Below are positions 47,861 through 59,114 of a stretch of 64,000 nt of DNA, piece after piece (the stretch's first letter is position 1; every line of letters starts with the position of its first letter). The DNA lies in assembly GCA_001839685.1 (NCBI GenBank), contig MLAK01000716.1, positions 120,727 to 184,726 on the forward strand, in the 5' to 3' direction. The stretch comes from Tritrichomonas foetus (lineage: Eukaryota > Parabasalia > Tritrichomonadida > Tritrichomonadidae). Both the position numbers and the translations under genes were made by a program. The notes beneath the pieces are model-generated. The model was not told the origin of the DNA and searched no databases. It saw nothing but the letters and a program-made list of their open reading frames with translations.

Positions 47861-50800
47861 TTATTTATATGGAACAAAATATAGTGTTGAGCTTGAGGCA
47901 TAAGCTGCAATTGCTTTCAAGCTTTGAATATACTTCACAGAAATAATTCTTTCATGACATGCAGCAATTTGTGTAACATTTTCAAGTTTATAAGCTTCAA
48001 ATACATAAATATGACCAATTGGATCGGCACAACAAATAAAGTCAAATCCACTCTGATCTTTAAATGTTGTCCATTGATAAACTTCGAAATCTATTGGCAC
48101 CTTTTTAATCAAGAAAGCGTTTACAGAGAACAAATAGAGATAACCAGGGGTATACAACACTATGAAGCCCAAACCTTGTGTTGTTATAATCTTTTCTATG
48201 ATACAACCGAGTTTTATTTCATTTATTAGCCGTTTCTGTTCAATAGAATATGTCCTCAGATATCCATCATTTGCAGCACACACGAAAATTCCATATTGCT
48301 GATTCATAGCAACAGCTGAAATTGATTCTACACTTATTGTGAAGAGATGCATTGGAATGAATTCAGGGAATCTCCAATATTTTACTACACCGCTTTTTGT
48401 AGCTGTTATAATATCACCGAAATTGGTACCACCCATTGCAAAATCAATTGAAGCAATTTTGGTGTTAACTGTTTTCAGTTGTTCGAAGTTCACACAGTGA
48501 ACTCTTTCAGATTTCTCATCAAATACAAAAACAGTCTCTCTTTCCATAACAAATTTCGCATCAGATGGAATTTTTAATTTTAATGGAGCCAAATAAACAG
48601 GCTCAATATCTCTTTTTTCAAGGGAATTTACACCAAAACGTTGAATTGTTCCATCATCAAAACAAATGATTACTCGAGGAAGACCATTTTTCTCAAAGAG
48701 AAAAGCATTTCGTGATGCACGAGCTTTAGGTATTTTTAGTGAAATTAGTTTATCGAAAGAACATTTTTGAATCTGAAGAATTCTTTTTGGAAGAAATGAA
48801 TCGAAAACTTTTTGTGGAATTGATCCAAGATTCGAAAGCATTGTTGGAATCACTTCTTTGGAACAGTTTTCATTCGTCCATGCACTTTTATATAAATAAG
48901 GCATGAATAAGTTATTTTGGTCAATTCCCCATAATAAAGAAACCCATTCTCCTAGGTGAAGAGAAACATATTCACTTTCGAGCATTTTTCGATTGTTATA
49001 AACAAAATCGAAAATCGTTTCATTATTCTGGTTCGAAATGACCAAATTGCCAATATCTTTATTATTTAAATCCATGAACATTTCAGGGAAGCAATAAAAT
49101 TCCGGAGTTGCTTCTTTCCATTCATCACTAGTCATTTGTGTTTGGAAGAAAGTTGGAATATTTTTAAACATTCGTTCTGGAACATCAAAATGACCATCAT
49201 GGATTTTAATATGCAATTGGGTGTATGGTTCAGTACGGACAAAGTAATACGCAAGAAGCATTGCATTAGAAGGAGCTGTACCAAACATATAACCATTCAT
49301 ATCAAGAAGTTGCAAAAAGTGCGAAAATCGGCTCGAATCTTGTGAAGTTAATGGCATACTTAAATCTCGACGTTTATTATCAGAAAGAGAAACCCAAGGA
49401 AAAATAATACCATTTTGAGGATCCATTAAACTTCTGCCAGTATACATATTCAATCTTAACAAAAATTCAAAATTCGTAATTTCGCCTTTTTCCCATCGTT
49501 TGACCAGTCCATTTTGTGAAATGAATTTGGAATAGTCTGAATCTTCTCTCTCAATTAGGTTCTTCATTCTGATGTGCTGGAAAACATTTAAAACTTGTGA
49601 GGCATATAATGGTGCAAAATCAAGCAAATATGAATGTCCTTCAGTCGTGAAAAATTCAATAGCGGTTGGCTTTTGAAGTCTGTTTCGTGTTAAAATGTAA
49701 CGTAAAGATGATGTTTTTACGTAGATTCGATGCTCATTTGTGATATCAATTATTATTTGAGTTTTAAAAATATATAAAGTAGCAGCCTTTAAAGTTTTAA
49801 TGGTTACTTTCTTACAAGGAAATTGACTAATGACTTTTGAAAGTTTAGCTTTTACTTGGTATTTTCGATCTTCTTTTTTATATTTTCTTGCTTTTTTAAG
49901 AATGGCTGAATTAAAATCACTTGAAAAGGTGAACATTCTTCTCCATTTTGGTTTGGAAGATTCATCGCTAGTATTACATAATGGTGTGAAATCTCGAATA
50001 ATATTTTGGCCCAATTGTTTAGCATTTTCTAAATTTTTGACAAATTCGTTCTTAAAAGGAATTAATGGGTCTTCGATAATTGTTGAATAAAGCTCGCGGA
50101 TTGGTTCTTTAAATTGTCCGAAATATTTGTTTAATTCAACCCTTCTTGCTGATGTCACTTCTTTAATTGTGGTTAAAAATGGTAAAATGGTTTTATCAAA
50201 GTAATGGAAAAGTTTATGAATTTTCCGAATTGAAAGAAGTAAGTCACTCTCCTTATTTTCAACATAACTCTCAACAAGTTTAAAAATTTTTGAAAATTTA
50301 TTCGTACTTTTCAAACGTGATGAAATATCATGTGAAATTCTTCGAAGTTCTGGATCACAAGGTTGCAGAGAAATATGGTAAATAAAATCGCGCTTATCTG
50401 TCACATGAAGTGCATCAAAAAGTTCTTTCATTGATTGAATTCGTGAAACTTTTTGAATTGGTTTTAATTTCATTTCCGAAAATTGGGATTCAGAAATAAG
50501 CTCCATTAGTTCATTAGATATTGGATTGAAATTGAATTTGGTATACATTGTTAAAAAGAATCTTCTTCCTAATAAATCCAAATCTTTACTATCATATAAA
50601 ATTGATCGAGTATCGAATATTTTCGTCAAAATGAAGGTTTGTACCGGAATTGTATTGAATGATGTAGTTGCTTGCAGAATTTTCAGAAAGATTAAAATAT
50701 CATCCAATGAATCTTGATCATAAGTTTTCAATGTCATTTGTGCAATAAACAGAGAAAGTTTATGTTGGATTGCTGGTGGGGCTTGGAGGGCAAATACTAG

Positions 50801-53800
50801 CGGCCAAATCATCCAAAATTTACAACTTTTTATTGTTGAATGAGATTTATTTGATTTAGAAAAGCTTAAAAGCAAATCAGCCAAATCGTTCTGATTTTCT
50901 TCACTTCCTTGTAAAGCAACAATGATACTGAATGAAAAAGTATGAGGGAAATCGCGAACATCATTCAAAAAATCGTCATACCAGAATGGTTCTTTTATTC
51001 GATAGCCCATTAATACAATTGAACTATAGAAATCTTCATTAGTTACAATTAAAGCACGAATGAGAAGAGGGAAAAGACGATAATTTTTTTGTAGATCAAG
51101 AAGAAGCAATAAAATAAGATGATGATGTGTGGGTACTGTAAAAACAATTAATTGTGGATAAAGTTCAAGAAGATGTTGAACCAAGAATTGATCAGGACTA
51201 CGAAGAATAGTTTCTAAAATTAAATCAATATCATATGATGACATGACTCGTTTTGAACGTTCAATCATTAAATTATCAAAATATGGAATAAAAATAGTCG
51301 GATCAAAATTATGATATCTTTTTGTAGAAAACTCTAAGTTTTCAGCTGTGGAAAGGAACATGCGAATGATTCCAATAAGCTTTGAAAAGAATGATTCTTG
51401 TGTGAAATATGAAGCACATGCTCTAAATAAACTTGAACAACAATGTTCAATTATTTTTTTAAGTTCATGTTGATCAGCTTGAATCCAAATGTGGAAATTA
51501 ACAATGAGATTATCAAGAAGTGAATGCATTTCTTTTTCATTTGAACATTCCGATAAAAAATCAAATAATGCTAAATAATGCTCATATAATAAAGGTTGTT
51601 TCGTTTTTGTTAAGAAATAGGGGAGAACATTGAATATTTTGATGATTGCTGAACCAAATAATCCCTTAGCACCTTTAATTAAAGCAACTGAATATTCAGA
51701 TATACATAAATCGTAATATTCAAATATTTGAACATATCTTTCAATTGGATAAAAATACCGACATATATTCAACAAACTTTGCGAGTTTCTATTGTCCGAT
51801 GTTATGTTGACTTTCTTTTTTTGATCATAAATTGCAACCATTGGATGTGAAAAAACAGGATCGAATTTAAGATAAGGATAAGAAAGTCTATCTGCATAAA
51901 TAGTGGCAAACTCAGATTCAGTAACCCGAACATTATAATAATAAAATGCATCGAGCTGATAAATACAAGAAAGAAGACCTTGATTTCCATGAAACCTTGT
52001 AGAATTGCCAACAGTAAATTTTGCATATTCTGCTTTTGTATGTTTAAGAGAAATATTTACAACATAACTTGAAGATTTATCATTTAATTGAATAGACATT
52101 TCAACTGATTTATATACCATTCTAAACCTTAAACCAATTAAACACCATTGATTTGTTGGGATTTGTTTTAAAATAGTTTCCGTTTTCAAAACAGAGTCAC
52201 GATGATAAGAGCAATAAAGTGTTGCATTAGAAACAAAAACTTCTAAAAATGTGAACTTTGGGATATCAATCTTAAAAACCGTCGATTTAATTGTTAATTT
52301 TGATGATAAAAATTCATCAACATATAGCCAAAATAAAATCGAGCTTCCTTTTGTGAATTCATTAAAAGGAATTTCACTAATATCAAATAAAGGTGGAGTT
52401 AATCCAAGTGGATAAGACATTGTATAAATTGGATTAAGTTTGTCTTTAAGAGGAGTTATTCTTTTGAGAAAATTAAGTGCAATTGGTGCAAATCTTCCAT
52501 TTTCTCTAGGTGCGATAATTTTTATCATTTTTTCAACAACAACTTCAGAACTTCTTGTTACAGATGCTCTCAAAAAAAGAGGAATAGTGAAATCAAATAA
52601 TTTGTCTTCATCTTTAATATTTTTCATAAAATTGCTTCGGAAATTAAAATTATTTGGATAATTATAAATCATTTCCAGTAATAATAAATCAATTTCGCCT
52701 TCATATAATTGATATCGATTGTATGAAGAATAATCGCACAGTTTTAACATTTCAGATAACAATAAATCATATTCTTCATAGTTCATAAAAACAGAGAAAA
52801 CAGTAACTAACATATTTGGATTGGTAATTAAGAATAAACTACCAACTTTTGTATCATTTAACATACTCAACATTGAAAATAGTTGATCAAAACATCTTAA
52901 ATTCACTTTAGGAATAATTTCACTTAGTTTTGAAAATACACCTTTTACAAAATAACAGTGATGTGTCTTACTAAACATTAAAATAATGATTTCTAAAGTT
53001 AATTCCAAAATTGATTGGTTTGGATTGGTGTCAAGAAAATCAAATAATGAAAGTAAAACAGTTGATGTTGCTTCAGGTTCATGTAAAATTGCTTGTGAAG
53101 TATAATTCATTAAAACTTCAATGATTATTTCAGGTGGCTTTAAATGACTTAAAATATTAAAAGCATTTTTCAAAAAAATACAATTCGATATTTGTAAACC
53201 TTGGTTAATTCGAGCAAATAAAGAATCAGAAAATGATTTATCTTCTAAAGAATCTAAAAATGACTCCAAAACCAATTCAGAAGGTAATGGATTTAAAAAA
53301 ATATTGAAAATTAATGTAAAAACAGCTGAACGTGCACCGACAGCAATTTCCCTTTTATCTTCATCCATAAAAAAACTAATTTTCTGGAGTCTTTTTTGAA
53401 CAGTAAAGAGTGATTTAAGTGTTGATTGCGTGCAAAGTGAACGTGGAATGACATTCGGTAAATGATTTAAAACGCGAATGACTAATTCGGCAAACAAAAA
53501 TGGATAATTTTTGAATTCTTTAAACATTTTGGAAAACAAGTTAGGAGCATGAACATAAGCAATCATTATTACACGTTCTCTGTAAAATGAAGTAGCTTCA
53601 AAATTTTCATAACAATTAAATAAAGTTACACTTGGTGTAAAAAGTGAATCTGATAAAAGTGCTTCAAAAACAGGCTCTTCAATATCATGATAAAATTTAA
53701 TATGTGTGATGAAATACATCAATGCGAGATAATTTTTAAGGCCACCTTTCTTTTTGAGTAATTTTGCATACGCTAGAAAAAATGCGTTAATATGTGAATA

Positions 53801-54823
53801 ATGTATCTCATTTAAAACAGTGAGTAAATTTTTCAATTGTTTTCGATAAATTGGAGGTAAATAAGAACCTGTTGTCTGTTGTTTGTCAATATCAGGTGAA
53901 GGAAATTCTATGTTTAAATTATCAATGATATAATTTATAGATGCAATGTTTTTATATTTAGATTTCCATTTGGAATATTCAAATTCGCAAGGTTTACAAA
54001 ATAGTTCTTGATTTTCATCAAAATCTGAAGAAAGTTCTGAACAAGCTTTTGGTAAAGTTGAATATAAATATGAAACGTTTTTGGATTGTCGATTTTTACC
54101 AAGAAGGAAAAGTAAATTCAATGACTCTGGTTCTAATTCGAATATTCTTTTACGAATTGCTTTGGCTAAATTTGAATCATCAAAATCAATATTTTCTTTC
54201 AAAAATACAGTGAGTAGCTTTTGAATTGTTAAATAAATAACAGGAACTGCATTTTCATCAGAATTCTCTCTTAAAATCCGAACGATAGAATTTAATGCAG
54301 CTGGCAAATTACTCATAAATTGATCGACATGACTGCAAATTAAACGAATTAACGATATTGGAAAATTATCAGTAACTGAATCAATTGCATTTTCTAAAAC
54401 TGTTAAATACATAAATGTTGTTAGCCTTTTTGTTAAAGATTTAGTAATTCGAATTAATGAAAGCAAAATGTCAGTTAAATTCTTGATATAAAACTCATTG
54501 AATTCTTGGAACAAAAAAGCGATACTGTTTGAAAAAACGATGATCATTGCAATCTTTTTTTGACTTTCATTGAAACTCACAATTTGATGGAGCGTCTCCA
54601 ATTCGTATGCGGAAAAAAAAAAGTTATTCGATATTGGTTCAATGGCATCAACAATAGACGATTTAGATGACAACGTTTCAGATATTGATTTAATTAACGA
54701 ACATTCTAAAACAGGAAAATTACAATTCTGAACTAGAATCGAAAATGGCGATCTGTCGTTTGGTATTCGCGGTTTTGTGGTGAAAAATTGTAGAATTTCT
54801 ATGATTGGAGGTGTTGACGCCAT
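47861..54823 (-). CDS. BEACH domain protein with C-terminal WD40 repeats
   Basis: A 2320-residue protein of the LYST/NBEA/LvsA type. It has a long helical N-terminal part, a concanavalin A-like segment (about residues 860-1010, e.g. SILFWLYVDEF), a PH-BEACH linker (about 1650-1750), a BEACH domain (about 1760-2030, with the signature PQNGIIFPWVSL near 1800) and WD40-like repeats to the end. Such proteins control vesicle size and fusion in the endolysosomal or secretory pathway. The frame extends upstream to a TTG, but the ATG (MASTPPIIEIL) is the start. A single uninterrupted exon of 7 kb. Confidence 0.88.
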   Translation of the reverse strand: MASTPPIIEILQFFTTKPRIPNDRSPFSILVQNCNFPVLECSLIKSISETLSSKSSIVDAIEPISNNFFFSAYELETLHQIVSFNESQKKIAMIIVFSNSIAFLFQEFNEFYIKNLTDILLSLIRITKSLTKRLTTFMYLTVLENAIDSVTDNFPISLIRLICSHVDQFMSNLPAALNSIVRILRENSDENAVPVIYLTIQKLLTVFLKENIDFDDSNLAKAIRKRIFELEPESLNLLFLLGKNRQSKNVSYLYSTLPKACSELSSDFDENQELFCKPCEFEYSKWKSKYKNIASINYIIDNLNIEFPSPDIDKQQTTGSYLPPIYRKQLKNLLTVLNEIHYSHINAFFLAYAKLLKKKGGLKNYLALMYFITHIKFYHDIEEPVFEALLSDSLFTPSVTLFNCYENFEATSFYRERVIMIAYVHAPNLFSKMFKEFKNYPFLFAELVIRVLNHLPNVIPRSLCTQSTLKSLFTVQKRLQKISFFMDEDKREIAVGARSAVFTLIFNIFLNPLPSELVLESFLDSLEDKSFSDSLFARINQGLQISNCIFLKNAFNILSHLKPPEIIIEVLMNYTSQAILHEPEATSTVLLSLFDFLDTNPNQSILELTLEIIILMFSKTHHCYFVKGVFSKLSEIIPKVNLRCFDQLFSMLSMLNDTKVGSLFLITNPNMLVTVFSVFMNYEEYDLLLSEMLKLCDYSSYNRYQLYEGEIDLLLLEMIYNYPNNFNFRSNFMKNIKDEDKLFDFTIPLFLRASVTRSSEVVVEKMIKIIAPRENGRFAPIALNFLKRITPLKDKLNPIYTMSYPLGLTPPLFDISEIPFNEFTKGSSILFWLYVDEFLSSKLTIKSTVFKIDIPKFTFLEVFVSNATLYCSYHRDSVLKTETILKQIPTNQWCLIGLRFRMVYKSVEMSIQLNDKSSSYVVNISLKHTKAEYAKFTVGNSTRFHGNQGLLSCIYQLDAFYYYNVRVTESEFATIYADRLSYPYLKFDPVFSHPMVAIYDQKKKVNITSDNRNSQSLLNICRYFYPIERYVQIFEYYDLCISEYSVALIKGAKGLFGSAIIKIFNVLPYFLTKTKQPLLYEHYLALFDFLSECSNEKEMHSLLDNLIVNFHIWIQADQHELKKIIEHCCSSLFRACASYFTQESFFSKLIGIIRMFLSTAENLEFSTKRYHNFDPTIFIPYFDNLMIERSKRVMSSYDIDLILETILRSPDQFLVQHLLELYPQLIVFTVPTHHHLILLLLLDLQKNYRLFPLLIRALIVTNEDFYSSIVLMGYRIKEPFWYDDFLNDVRDFPHTFSFSIIVALQGSEENQNDLADLLLSFSKSNKSHSTIKSCKFWMIWPLVFALQAPPAIQHKLSLFIAQMTLKTYDQDSLDDILIFLKILQATTSFNTIPVQTFILTKIFDTRSILYDSKDLDLLGRRFFLTMYTKFNFNPISNELMELISESQFSEMKLKPIQKVSRIQSMKELFDALHVTDKRDFIYHISLQPCDPELRRISHDISSRLKSTNKFSKIFKLVESYVENKESDLLLSIRKIHKLFHYFDKTILPFLTTIKEVTSARRVELNKYFGQFKEPIRELYSTIIEDPLIPFKNEFVKNLENAKQLGQNIIRDFTPLCNTSDESSKPKWRRMFTFSSDFNSAILKKARKYKKEDRKYQVKAKLSKVISQFPCKKVTIKTLKAATLYIFKTQIIIDITNEHRIYVKTSSLRYILTRNRLQKPTAIEFFTTEGHSYLLDFAPLYASQVLNVFQHIRMKNLIEREDSDYSKFISQNGLVKRWEKGEITNFEFLLRLNMYTGRSLMDPQNGIIFPWVSLSDNKRRDLSMPLTSQDSSRFSHFLQLLDMNGYMFGTAPSNAMLLAYYFVRTEPYTQLHIKIHDGHFDVPERMFKNIPTFFQTQMTSDEWKEATPEFYCFPEMFMDLNNKDIGNLVISNQNNETIFDFVYNNRKMLESEYVSLHLGEWVSLLWGIDQNNLFMPYLYKSAWTNENCSKEVIPTMLSNLGSIPQKVFDSFLPKRILQIQKCSFDKLISLKIPKARASRNAFLFEKNGLPRVIICFDDGTIQRFGVNSLEKRDIEPVYLAPLKLKIPSDAKFVMERETVFVFDEKSERVHCVNFEQLKTVNTKIASIDFAMGGTNFGDIITATKSGVVKYWRFPEFIPMHLFTISVESISAVAMNQQYGIFVCAANDGYLRTYSIEQKRLINEIKLGCIIEKIITTQGLGFIVLYTPGYLYLFSVNAFLIKKVPIDFEVYQWTTFKDQSGFDFICCADPIGHIYVFEAYKLENVTQIAACHERIISVKYIQSLKAIAAYASSSTLYFVPYK

Positions 54824-55133
54824 GGCGTGCGAGAAATTAAACTTTTTGAATATTTGCAATCAAAAAGCTGCGTCATTTTTATTATCATAGTCACACAAAA
54901 AGTTGAATATCATCAGAATCAAAATTTTATTAATAAAAATCCATTTCCAGAACACAAAGGGTTATTTCAAAATTGAAATTATTCTTTCACATATCAGGCT
55001 ATGAAATAACTCCTATTTATTTATAACATGAATTCATTAATAAAAAACCGATGATGAACAGTGAATTCAATTAATATTAATATTAACATGACTCAAGATT
55101 CTTTTAAATAGCATTTTTTATATATTGTATATT
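54824..55133. other. Intergenic, no feature recognised
   Basis: About 310 A/T-rich bases, with a TTAATATTAATATTAA palindromic stretch near 55071. No gene seen. Confidence 0.5.
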
Positions 55134-56186
55134 CTATAATTCCGTTTTTTCACTAGTATTTTCATCAATTATGAGAAATTGAGCAAAAACGTTATATCTT
55201 TTTTTCATTTCATCAATTGTTGTCATTTTACCTTTTTTGTTAGATATCAAATTCTTCATAATATCCATATCTTTTTTTACTTGTTCAAATCCATGTTGTA
55301 AAATTCTATTCATTACTTTTATATAAAACTCAGTTCCATCTATTTTTTTCATGTTGTTTATTGAATTTATCCTATTTTCCCCTTCAATAAATTCTTTGAC
55401 AATTAAGGCAGCTTCTGAAACAAGGCCTGCTTTATCATTCAACATTCCATCAAATTGTCTATTTGTCCCACACTGTTCATTCACAAAATTTATGATACTT
55501 TTAGAGTTTCTTTCATCATTGAATTCGATTTCTTGAAGATCCGAATTTTGATGTGAAGAATTTCGATAAATTATCGCAGTTGGATAATTTTTTATTTCCA
55601 ATCTTTTACAAAGTTCGTCATACAGACCACAATTAACAATTGCTAATTTAGCATTTGTTTCATACTGAAAAGCTATCGAACTTTTATGAATTTCCGGTAA
55701 AAATTTTTTGCAATGTTTACACCAATGTGCATAATATGTAATGAATGTACATACATTATCATGAATAAAAGAATCAAATGTAAATGGATTTAATTCCGAA
55801 AGTATTCTCGGTGGTCTTTTTCCAATAATTTTAGTCTCTTTTTCGATAAAGTCAGAAAAACCATCAGCACTTCTGTCCCCTTGAAATTCTGTATAATTTA
55901 CAGTATTGAAAGGATGAAATAGATATAAACTTGGATACGAGCGAATTTCAAAGCGATCACACAGAGGTGTGACATCCATACAATTTATACCAATAAATGA
56001 TACATTATCAAAAAAGGAAGCTGCTCTAGAAAACTCTTCTTCCATTAAAATACAATTTGGACATCCCGTTTTATGAAATTTGGCAAAGACCGGACGACCT
56101 TTTCCAAGGAATTGATCAATCTCATTTACTTCTTCAATCTCAACATATTTTAAAGCTAAAACAGTAAAGATAAGATGGATTATCAT
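55134..56186 (-). CDS. Protein disulphide isomerase with ERp29-like C terminus
   Basis: A signal peptide (MIIHLIFTVLALKY) is followed by two thioredoxin domains and a helical ERp29c-like domain. The first active site is CPNC (in HKTGCPNC), which is unusual; the second is CKHC (in HWCKHCKK). The C-terminal helical part (about 270-350) has the ERp29c pattern. The protein would help oxidative folding in the ER. An earlier in-frame ATG at 56237 would put 17 residues before the signal peptide, so the ATG directly at the signal peptide is preferred. No KDEL-type retention motif at the end. Confidence 0.8.
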   Translation of the reverse strand: MIIHLIFTVLALKYVEIEEVNEIDQFLGKGRPVFAKFHKTGCPNCILMEEEFSRAASFFDNVSFIGINCMDVTPLCDRFEIRSYPSLYLFHPFNTVNYTEFQGDRSADGFSDFIEKETKIIGKRPPRILSELNPFTFDSFIHDNVCTFITYYAHWCKHCKKFLPEIHKSSIAFQYETNAKLAIVNCGLYDELCKRLEIKNYPTAIIYRNSSHQNSDLQEIEFNDERNSKSIINFVNEQCGTNRQFDGMLNDKAGLVSEAALIVKEFIEGENRINSINNMKKIDGTEFYIKVMNRILQHGFEQVKKDMDIMKNLISNKKGKMTTIDEMKKRYNVFAQFLIIDENTSEKTEL

Positions 56187-56413
56187 TTTTTTTAAACGAA
56201 AAATAATCCGAGTTTCTGAAAGGATGCACTTTTTCATTTTTTATATGGCTATGCATTCTAAGTGTTAGTCCATATATCTGTTGAAAAAGTTCATTGTAAA
56301 AAATTGAAATAAATTTATTATTAAAAATTATGTATCATTATTACAAAAAGTTCGCTAGGAAAATATCTTAATTCAAAAAATTGAAAAGTTTTATCACATA
56401 TTATTTTTCTCAA

Positions 56414-56881
56414 ATGGCATCAATTACTGAATCCATCGCAAACCTCGCAGATAAGGATGACAATTGCTGTGATATGTCAATGAAGACCAGGTTTATTGCT
56501 GGCGGCTGTTGCATTGCTGCTGGCTTTCTTTTAAGCTTTTTATCGTTCATTTCTTTAGCTACCTTCGATATTACAACTTTTGCAATCATTTACTCGCTTG
56601 GATCTATTGCCGCAGTTGCAGGAAGCTTTTTCATTGCCGGACCGAAGACCCATATCGCCGCTTTCAAGATTCTTGCACATATTGTTTCCACAGCCGTTCT
56701 TGTTGGCGCAATTATTATGGTTTTCATTTCCGCATGCGCAATTAAATCAACAGCACTTGCTGTCATTTTCGTAATTGTTCAACTTGTTGCAATGTTCTTC
56801 TTCAGCGTCACACTTAAGACTACAACATGGACAATTGTTAAGGGATTCATCACGAAGGTATTTTCATGTTCAAAGAAATAA
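56414..56881 (+). CDS. SFT2: SFT2-family vesicle transport protein
   Basis: A 155-residue, four-helix membrane protein. It has the family pattern in the second and third helices, FAIIYSLGSIAAVAGSFFIAGP, with the Gly and Gly-Pro positions that define SFT2/GOT1-like proteins. These act in Golgi-endosome fusion. The frame opens at a TTG eleven codons earlier; the ATG (MASITESIAN) is the start. Confidence 0.8.
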   Translation: MASITESIANLADKDDNCCDMSMKTRFIAGGCCIAAGFLLSFLSFISLATFDITTFAIIYSLGSIAAVAGSFFIAGPKTHIAAFKILAHIVSTAVLVGAIIMVFISACAIKSTALAVIFVIVQLVAMFFFSVTLKTTTWTIVKGFITKVFSCSKK

Positions 56882-57677
56882 ACATTGAGGATTCCTTGTT
56901 CTTTTTTTTATTATGCTTTTTAAATTTAACTTTCTGAACTGCATAATTTATTTTTATATACATCTTCATTGTGACCCAAGCTTCAGCCAGAAATTCCAGT
57001 TCACCTTTATCACTGAGATTGGAATTCAAACTCGTTTGATTAACTTTAGCAACTTTGGTTAAGAGAAAAATAAGGTCAAATAAAGGTCAAATGCATTAAT
57101 GAAGAGATCTCATCAGTTGAAGCTAATATTTGCTGGTTCTTTGGGTCACTTCGACTTGGAGGAGGCACGGTGAGTGAACATGGCTGAGGCGCGAATCATT
57201 CCATCAAATGAGTTGAAGGTGCCCTCGAATAACACTTCATATTTACCCTTTTTTTGTCTCATCGAAAATCAATCGGGGACAAAAAAATTATTAAATATTG
57301 TAGTAATCTTTTGCAAGTGTGGTTATAATATAGATGTGTAAATGTTTAAAAATATCTAAATGATTTCGATTATCTTTCTAGAAAAGATTTCATATCCTCT
57401 AATTTATTCACTATATTGAAGAAATTTTCCGTATTTCGTTATATTTCTTGATTTTGATGGTTTATTTATGAAGCCCATCTCACACTTTTAAAGCTTCACC
57501 TTGACTATCGCAATCACACCGAAATTCAATTAATTTTCAATATTTTTTCATCGTCCTTCCAGTTCACTTCTCAGAAGTGTCACTTTTCTACGAAGTACGT
57601 TAAGCTTTTGAATTCACGAAATTCCAAAAATAAAAAAAAATCCAAACTTATTGTGATTTTATAACAAATAGAAGAAG
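56882..57677. other. Intergenic region with a G+C-richer segment
   Basis: About 800 bases. The segment 57131-57255 stands out for composition and pairing and is listed as a candidate RNA. The rest is A/T-rich without features. Confidence 0.5.
57131..57255 (+). ncRNA. Candidate structured non-coding RNA
   Basis: This stretch is clearly richer in G and C than the spacer around it. GAGGCAC (57162-57168) pairs with GTGCCCTC (57219-57226, one bulge). It ends in a run of seven T's (57249-57255), as RNA polymerase III transcripts do. No tRNA, 5S, SRP, U-snRNA or RNase P signature was recognised. Confidence 0.35.
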
Positions 57678-58796
57678 ATGGATACCTTACAAGCAGACCC
57701 ACTAAACTCAACAAAGCCAGCTAATATTACTGAACTCGAAGAGATGAACAAGGAAGCAGATCAAATGCTAAAACAAAAAGAAAAAGAATTAAAAGCCTAT
57801 ACAGATGCAGTTCGTGAAGCAGAAAAAATCTTAAAAGGTTTACAAGAAACCGTTAATGCCAAAACCGCAGAATTATCAGCATTATCTGCTCCAGATGAAA
57901 ATGCCGAAAATGAAAGAAGGCTTATTGAAGAAGAAATTGAACGTCTTGAGGCCTCCCATCAAAAGGAGATGCAAAGATTACAACAGCAGCATGAAGACGA
58001 AATGAGCTCATTAAAAGCTGATTTCCAACAAACTTTAAACGAAGCTGAAAATTGGTCAAACAGACATGCTGAAATCACACTCCAAGAGAAAATGGGCGAA
58101 CTTGAAAAATTGAAACAAGAGGCAATTGAAGCCAAGCAGCAGCTAAATGAAACAACTTTTTTGAGGTCACGGTCAACAAATGTAAATGCAGAAGCACATG
58201 GAACTATGACACAAAAAGCTGTTGCTGACCAAATAGCCAAACTTGAAGAACAGTTATCCGAACTTACATCGGTCACACGTGAAGAATTAAGAGATTCGCG
58301 TGCCAAAATCGACGAGTGTGTTGCTGCAATTGAATTAAGGAGACAATCACAGGCAGCTGAAATTAAAAGACTGGAAGATGAAATAGCCCAAAGGAAAGAG
58401 CGATACGCTGCTCATATTGCAGCTGTTAGGGAGCAACACCAGCTGGAAAGAACAACACTAGAGCAATCTATTGCTGCAACTAATGCGCGCGCTGAAAACA
58501 CTGAAAAAATTATTTCCCAACTCGAAGCGCACCACGAAGCACAGTTGGCAGAGGTCCTCGGCGACATTGAATCCATGCGCCGATCAATGGAGACGTCTGG
58601 TGGAAGGTCAAGCTCAAATGCGGCATCCGTGAGACAAGCAGCACGTGAAATTCAAAAATTATCAGAAGAAAAAACTGGAATTATCGAAGAAACTAAAATG
58701 ATTGAAACTGAAATCACTGAATTGGACGATGAAAATGCGAAACTTAGAGAGGAACTAAATAGGCTTCGAGCAAGACTATCCAAGACTAAGATGTAA
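57678..58796 (+). CDS. Coiled-coil protein, unknown
   Basis: A 372-residue protein, nearly all coiled coil (Glu/Ala/Gln/Lys/Arg-rich heptads) from about residue 20, with one break near 160-180 (RSRSTNVNAEAHG). No head domain, no membrane span. Ala-rich heptads suggest a long stable dimer, as in trichomonad cytoskeletal filaments, but this is inference. The ATG lies in GAAGAAGATGG and follows 5' A/T. Confidence 0.65.
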   Translation: MDTLQADPLNSTKPANITELEEMNKEADQMLKQKEKELKAYTDAVREAEKILKGLQETVNAKTAELSALSAPDENAENERRLIEEEIERLEASHQKEMQRLQQQHEDEMSSLKADFQQTLNEAENWSNRHAEITLQEKMGELEKLKQEAIEAKQQLNETTFLRSRSTNVNAEAHGTMTQKAVADQIAKLEEQLSELTSVTREELRDSRAKIDECVAAIELRRQSQAAEIKRLEDEIAQRKERYAAHIAAVREQHQLERTTLEQSIAATNARAENTEKIISQLEAHHEAQLAEVLGDIESMRRSMETSGGRSSSNAASVRQAAREIQKLSEEKTGIIEETKMIETEITELDDENAKLREELNRLRARLSKTKM

Positions 58797-59114
58797 ATTT
58801 GTGAGTACTTATGTTTGTGCTAATTTATCAATAAAGTATACATTTTTCAATTTTTTTTTTTTTTTTTTTTTTTTTTCTTGCATCTGTTTGTTAGATTTGA
58901 TTGATTAATGAATCTATTTTTTTGATTCTTTGTATCTCATAATGCTTTCATCATTATCCTGTTATTGGAATTTCTATTATTCATATATTTAAATGAAATC
59001 CCAAAGAAGGTCACTATTTGAATTTTCAAGAAAATTCATCAAACATGGAAAAAGCTTCAACAAAAATTGTGGAAAAAAGAAAGAAGAAGCATAATCATAC
59101 TAAAGACTTTGACT
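58797..59114. other. Intergenic with a 26-T run
   Basis: About 320 bases between convergent genes. An uninterrupted run of 26 T's lies at 58851-58876. A possible length-variable site. Nothing else seen. Confidence 0.6.

Noticed and set aside
57131..57255. tRNA gene
   Set aside because: No box A/box B pattern or cloverleaf could be fitted.
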